From Microbacteriaceae bacterium (GTDB taxonomy: Bacteria; Actinomycetota; Actinomycetes; Actinomycetales; Microbacteriaceae), in contig RFQD01000042.1 in NCBI GenBank assembly GCA_009925875.1, positions 1 to 9,471 of the forward strand: a DNA stretch of 9,471 bases. Reading direction: 5' to 3'. The notes beneath the pieces are model-generated. The model saw only the letters and a list, made by a program, of their open reading frames with translations. It did no database searches and had not been told where the DNA came from. Positions 6,915 through 9,471 of the stretch are shown piece after piece. Every line of letters starts with the position of its first letter. Within the stretch, counting starts at the first letter, position 1. A program made the translations under genes and the position numbers.

Positions 6915-7670
6915 CCCTTGGCGAAAAGTTGCTACCGCGACATCGCACACGTCGGTCACGATGCCGTCTGCTCCGTCGCGAGCGAGCTGACGCATGTGCT
7001 CGACCGAGTTGATGGTCCAAAAGTGAACTGTGAAGCCGGCGCGGTGAAACCGGCGGATCATGCGTGGCGAAGAAACATTTATCTTGAGTACCGACGTTGG
7101 AATTTGGAGAACGCGTGTTCGGCGAAAAATCCATCGTACGAGGGCAGGTACCCCGAGAGCGCAGAGCACCACAACGGTCAGAACGACATCGGCCGATGCA
7201 CTCGTTTCCACGTGGGGCAACGCTGCGAGCGTGCGTCGACGACGCGCACCGCTAAACGAGGTAATCAGCACACGGTCTTGCGCATCACATTCGGAAATGG
7301 CGTCGACGAGTGGCTTGATGACATCCGTCGATTTGACGTCGATGTTGAATTTGGCTGCGGGTAGCAGACGAAGCGCATCCGCGACACTGATCACGCTCAC
7401 GTCTGGCCGACTACCGATGTGACGAAGTTCGGCGTAATCGACGTCACAGACGCGCCGTGAATCACCGAAAACACGAGCCAAGGTTTCATCATGGGCCATG
7501 ACCGCCACGCCATCTTTGGTGGCTCGCACGTCGCACTCGAGGACGTCCGCTCCGGCAGCACAGGCACTCTCGAAGGCCGCGAGCGAGTTTTCCGGCGCGT
7601 TGTGTGCGAGTCCACGGTGGGCGAGCACGCTCACGCGTCCCGTGGCAAAGAAATTCGTTCGAGGGGTCAC
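6912..7670 (-). CDS. Glycerophosphodiester phosphodiesterase (GDPD family)
   Basis: A 252-residue GDPD-family enzyme, which hydrolyses deacylated phospholipid headgroups to glycerol-3-phosphate and an alcohol. The metal and catalytic residues are present: 'AHRGLAHNAPENS' with H18 and R19; E45 and D47 in 'LECDVRATKDG'; H60 in 'AHDETL'; K113 in 'NIDVKS'; and W218 in 'VHFWTINS'. It ends with 'GADGIVTD'. A hydrophobic stretch at about 161-182 lies inside the barrel region and could contact the membrane. There is no signal peptide, so a cytoplasmic location is likely. The GTG at 7670 gives the usual short N-terminus 'MTPRTNFF'. It has no ribosome site at normal spacing, but TATCTT lies six bases upstream, so the transcript may be leaderless. 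In-frame starts further upstream, to TTG 7766, would run into the divergent gene. rbpA follows on the same strand. Confidence 0.88.
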   Translation of the reverse strand: MTPRTNFFATGRVSVLAHRGLAHNAPENSLAAFESACAAGADVLECDVRATKDGVAVMAHDETLARVFGDSRRVCDVDYAELRHIGSRPDVSVISVADALRLLPAAKFNIDVKSTDVIKPLVDAISECDAQDRVLITSFSGARRRRTLAALPHVETSASADVVLTVVVLCALGVPALVRWIFRRTRVLQIPTSVLKINVSSPRMIRRFHRAGFTVHFWTINSVEHMRQLARDGADGIVTDVCDVAVATFRQG

Positions 7671-7759
7671 GTGCCGAAGATACCCCACTTGAGAGAGCCG
7701 ATTGGTAGTGTCAAAACGTCGATTATTTGACGCATCCAGAACCGTGGAACGGAGCACTC
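7671..7759. promoter_or_regulatory. Divergent promoter region between phosphodiesterase and SDR genes
   Basis: These 89 bases separate two outward-reading genes and must hold both promoters. GTCAAA (7710-7715) and TTTGAC (7726-7731) form a perfect 6-bp inverted repeat 10 bases apart. Read outward on the minus strand, the left arm gives TTGACA (7714-7709), a consensus -35. For the leftward gene TATCTT (7682-7677) is a -10-like hexamer that would place transcription start on the GTG itself. For the rightward gene TAGTGT (7706-7711) fits TANNNT. No motif pair has both a good -35 and a good -10 at standard spacing, so assignments are tentative. Confidence 0.4.
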
Positions 7760-8521
7760 GTGTCAAACCCCCTTGCCCCCGGATCGCTTACCGGAAAACG
7801 TGCCCTCGTCACCGGATCATCCCGGGGAATCGGCGCCGATACGGTGGGCTATTTTGCCGAAGCGGGCGCGTCGGTGGTCGTCAATTTCCGAAACAAAGAG
7901 GCACGAGCGCAAAAAATTGTTGACGGTATTCGAGAAAAAGGTGGCAGTGCGATCGCGATTGGTGCCGACCTCACCGATTCCGAGTCGGTCGCGCACATGT
8001 TTGCCGAAACGAAACGGCAGCTCGGCGGTCTCGACATTCTGGTAATGAATGCGTCCGGTGGAATGGAAGCCGGAATGGGTGAAGACTACGCGATGCGACT
8101 CAACCGAGACTCTCAGGTGAACCTACTCACTGCCGCATTGGACGTCCTCGTTGACGGCGCTCGAGTTGTTTTCGTCACGAGTCACCAGGCGCATTTCATC
8201 CACACGACACCGACCATGCCGGAATACGAGCCTGTCGCGTTGTCGAAGCGTGCCGGCGAGGATGCCCTGCGTGAGTTGATTCCGACACTCGCCGAGCGCC
8301 ACATCGAGTTCGTTGTCGTTTCCGGAGACATGATCGAGGGAACAATCACGGCAACCCTTCTCGAACGTGCCAACCCAGGTGCGATTGATGCGCGCAAGCA
8401 GGCGGCCGGAAAACTGTACAACGTGAGCGAGTTTGCGGCCGAAATCGCGTTGGCCGCCGTCGAGCCGGTCCCCGCCAACAACACTCGTCTGGTCGGCGAT
8501 ACGAGCGATTTCACGTCGTAG
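7760..8521 (+). CDS. Short-chain dehydrogenase/reductase (SDR family), atypical active site
   Basis: A 253-residue SDR oxidoreductase with a Rossmann fold. The nucleotide-binding motif is T18-G-S-S-R-G-I-G25. R44 after the second strand ('VVNFRNKE') suggests NADP(H). D70 follows in 'GADLTD', and N97-A-S-G-G replaces the usual NAG. N121 is in 'QVNLL', and the catalytic Ser is S141 in 'VTSHQAH'. K163 in 'SKRAGEDALR' is the catalytic Lys, but the residue four before it, normally Tyr, is V159; Y156 lies seven before. The start is GTG 7760, preceded by GGAG (7751-7754) five bases upstream. An ATG 33 bases earlier adds 11 residues and has no such site. The substrate cannot be deduced. A Nudix hydrolase gene starts nine bases after its stop, so the two are probably co-transcribed. 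Confidence 0.88.
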   Translation: MSNPLAPGSLTGKRALVTGSSRGIGADTVGYFAEAGASVVVNFRNKEARAQKIVDGIREKGGSAIAIGADLTDSESVAHMFAETKRQLGGLDILVMNASGGMEAGMGEDYAMRLNRDSQVNLLTAALDVLVDGARVVFVTSHQAHFIHTTPTMPEYEPVALSKRAGEDALRELIPTLAERHIEFVVVSGDMIEGTITATLLERANPGAIDARKQAAGKLYNVSEFAAEIALAAVEPVPANNTRLVGDTSDFTS

Positions 8522-8530
8522 ACGATCATC

Positions 8531-8983
8531 GTGCGACCTCCGCATCGACGCGTTTCTCGCATCCTGCTGTTTGACGAGCAGGATGCCCTGCTCTTGTTAC
8601 TCACCGCAAGCCCGTCACTCGCGACACCCGTCGTTCGGTGGCTCACGCCGGGTGGGGGAGTAGAGGACCACGAATCACACCACGAGGGAGCCGTTCGCGA
8701 GTTGTTCGAAGAAACCGGTCTGGTCGTCCATGATCTCGGAGCGCCCGTGTGGACAATGAGCGGTCAGAGTCACTTCGCGGACGGCACGAGTCAAACCACG
8801 TACACCGAGTTCTTCGTGACACGAACACGACGCTTCCTGCCTGTCCGAGACAACTGGATGGACAACGAGCACGTCGACATCTCGGACATCCGTTGGTGGA
8901 GTCTAGATGAACTGGAAACGACGACTGAGCCGTTCGCTCCCCTCGATCTCACCTCGATTATTCGATCGCAACTCAGCCCATAA
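8531..8983 (+). CDS. Nudix hydrolase
   Basis: A 150-residue single-domain Nudix protein, which hydrolyses a nucleoside diphosphate linked to another group. The Nudix box is complete at residues 42-64: G42-x5-E48-x7-R56-E57-L-x-E60-E61-x-G63-L64, with the metal-binding glutamates intact. It begins with the usual first strand 'RRVSRILLFDEQDALLLLL' and ends with 'DIRWWSLDELETT', typical of the C-terminal part. 'TYTEFFVTRTRRFL' is the middle strand pair. The substrate cannot be read from the sequence. The GTG at 8531 lies nine bases after the SDR stop without a clear ribosome site, so coupling to the SDR gene is likely. The start codon is inside an 11-base near-perfect palindrome, ACGAT-C-ATCGT at 8522-8532. 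A hairpin terminator follows ten bases after the stop. Confidence 0.93.
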   Translation: MRPPHRRVSRILLFDEQDALLLLLTASPSLATPVVRWLTPGGGVEDHESHHEGAVRELFEETGLVVHDLGAPVWTMSGQSHFADGTSQTTYTEFFVTRTRRFLPVRDNWMDNEHVDISDIRWWSLDELETTTEPFAPLDLTSIIRSQLSP

Positions 8984-8992
8984 CAGCAAAAC

Positions 8993-9024
8993 AGCGGGGG
9001 TAGCACACGTGCGCAACCCCCGCT
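8993..9024 (-). terminator. Hairpin terminator between converging genes
   Basis: AGCGGGGGT (8993-9001) pairs perfectly with ACCCCCGCT (9016-9024), a 9-bp very G+C-rich stem. The 14-base loop can fold further (GCA 9003-9005 with TGC 9010-9012). Read leftward it is followed by TGTTTTGC, a usable T-tract, so it best fits termination of the HdeD-like gene. Rightward there is no T-tract, but the stem could still stop or protect the Nudix transcript. Confidence 0.85.
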
Positions 9025-9048
9025 GATAAGCCGTACAAACAGCAGTAG

Positions 9049-9471
9049 CTAGATTTGTCCTCGTTTTGCCATTCGGCCAATGGTGAATGCACCAACGACC
9101 TGTGCGACACCGATCACAATCAAGAAGATTCCACCGAGAAGGATAAGTACCTGCACCGCCGTCGCCGGCACGAACAACACCACGATGCCGGCGATGAGGC
9201 TGATGATTCCGAGAGCAATAGCGATTCTTCGCGAAGATCCGCGACCGGATTCGACGAGCGTCGCGATTCCGTCGATGATCCACATGATTCCGATGAGGAT
9301 TCCCAGAAGCTCAAGAATCCCCGCCGGAGACTTGAACGCGAAGACACCGACGACGATCAACAAGACACCAATCACGATGCTGACCGCACGTCCGCCACCA
9401 GTGAGACCGGGACCGAAGATTCCCACGGCAACGCGCACGAATCCGCGGATAAGGAAGTACAGGCCAAAAAT
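9049..9471 (-). CDS. HdeD-like (DUF308) membrane protein, C-terminal part (partial)
   Basis: The open frame runs leftward from the window edge to TAG at 9051-9049, giving 140 residues; the true start is off the window. The frame continues upstream of an internal GTG (9438) with 'IFGLYFLIRGF', so that GTG is not the start. The sequence is almost all short hydrophobic helices separated by glycines and single charges: about four membrane segments, e.g. 'SIVIGVLLIVVGVFAF', 'LLGILIGIMWIIDG', 'IALGIISLIAGIVVLFV' and 'ILLGGIFLIVIGVAQVVGAF'. This repeating pattern, with 'IDGI' and the final 'IGRMAKRG', matches HdeD/DUF308 proteins, which usually have about 190 residues and six helices. HdeD is linked to acid resistance in E. 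coli; the actinobacterial role is unknown. It ends 25 bases from the shared terminator. Confidence 0.85.
   Translation of the reverse strand: MFGLYFLIRGFVRVAVGIFGPGLTGGGRAVSIVIGVLLIVVGVFAFKSPAGILELLGILIGIMWIIDGIATLVESGRGSSRRIAIALGIISLIAGIVVLFVPATAVQVLILLGGIFLIVIGVAQVVGAFTIGRMAKRGQI

Noticed and set aside
7727..7729. Upstream ATG as the SDR start
   Set aside because: No ribosome site precedes it, while GTG 7760 has GGAG five bases upstream and gives the normal SDR N-terminus.
1..9471. CRISPR arrays, tRNA or rRNA genes, insertion sequences, integrases, toxin-antitoxin or defence genes
   Set aside because: No regularly spaced direct repeats, cloverleaf-like segments or matching protein motifs were seen; every gene is of a familiar chromosomal family.

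Overview
The window reads as core chromosome of an actinobacterium, most likely of the family Microbacteriaceae. The grounds are a fairly G+C-rich sequence, frequent GTG starts, and a PafBC-type WYL regulator pair next to tatA, tatC and a HelY-type helicase. An RbpA RNA-polymerase-binding protein, which is confined to Actinobacteria, is also present. The family-level placement is inference from protein resemblance recalled from memory, not from a search.

Layout. Bases 1-6519 hold one rightward cluster: the 3' end of pafB, then pafC, tatA, tatC, helY and lnt. The junctions pafB/pafC, tatC/helY and helY/lnt are all 4-base ATGA overlaps, and tatA and tatC are 4 bases apart. The only real gap is the 111 bases before tatA, which hold an inverted repeat and a possible promoter. 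Bases 6455-7670 hold two leftward genes: a glycerophosphodiester phosphodiesterase and, downstream of it, rbpA. The 3' end of rbpA overlaps the 3' end of lnt tail to tail by 65 bases. A divergent intergenic region (7671-7759) separates the phosphodiesterase from a rightward pair, a short-chain dehydrogenase (SDR) and a Nudix hydrolase (7760-8983). A strong hairpin terminator (8993-9024) separates that pair from a leftward HdeD-like membrane protein, which runs off the right edge.

How the genes work together. PafB and PafC form a DNA-damage-response activator in mycobacteria. TatA and TatC form a minimal twin-arginine export system. HelY is a Ski2/Mtr4-like helicase, and Lnt N-acylates lipoproteins, a membrane maturation step that fits beside Tat export. 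RbpA tunes the main sigma-factor holoenzyme. The last four genes are an ordinary metabolic and membrane set.

I found no mobile element, CRISPR array, RNA gene, toxin-antitoxin pair or phage remnant, and nothing that supports a new multi-gene system. The points most worth a second look are: the displaced tyrosine in the SDR active site; a Cys/His cluster in HelY; the lnt/rbpA overlap with no mannosyltransferase (Ppm1) domain where M. tuberculosis has one; and the symmetric divergent promoter region. No stretch longer than about 300 bases lacks a gene.
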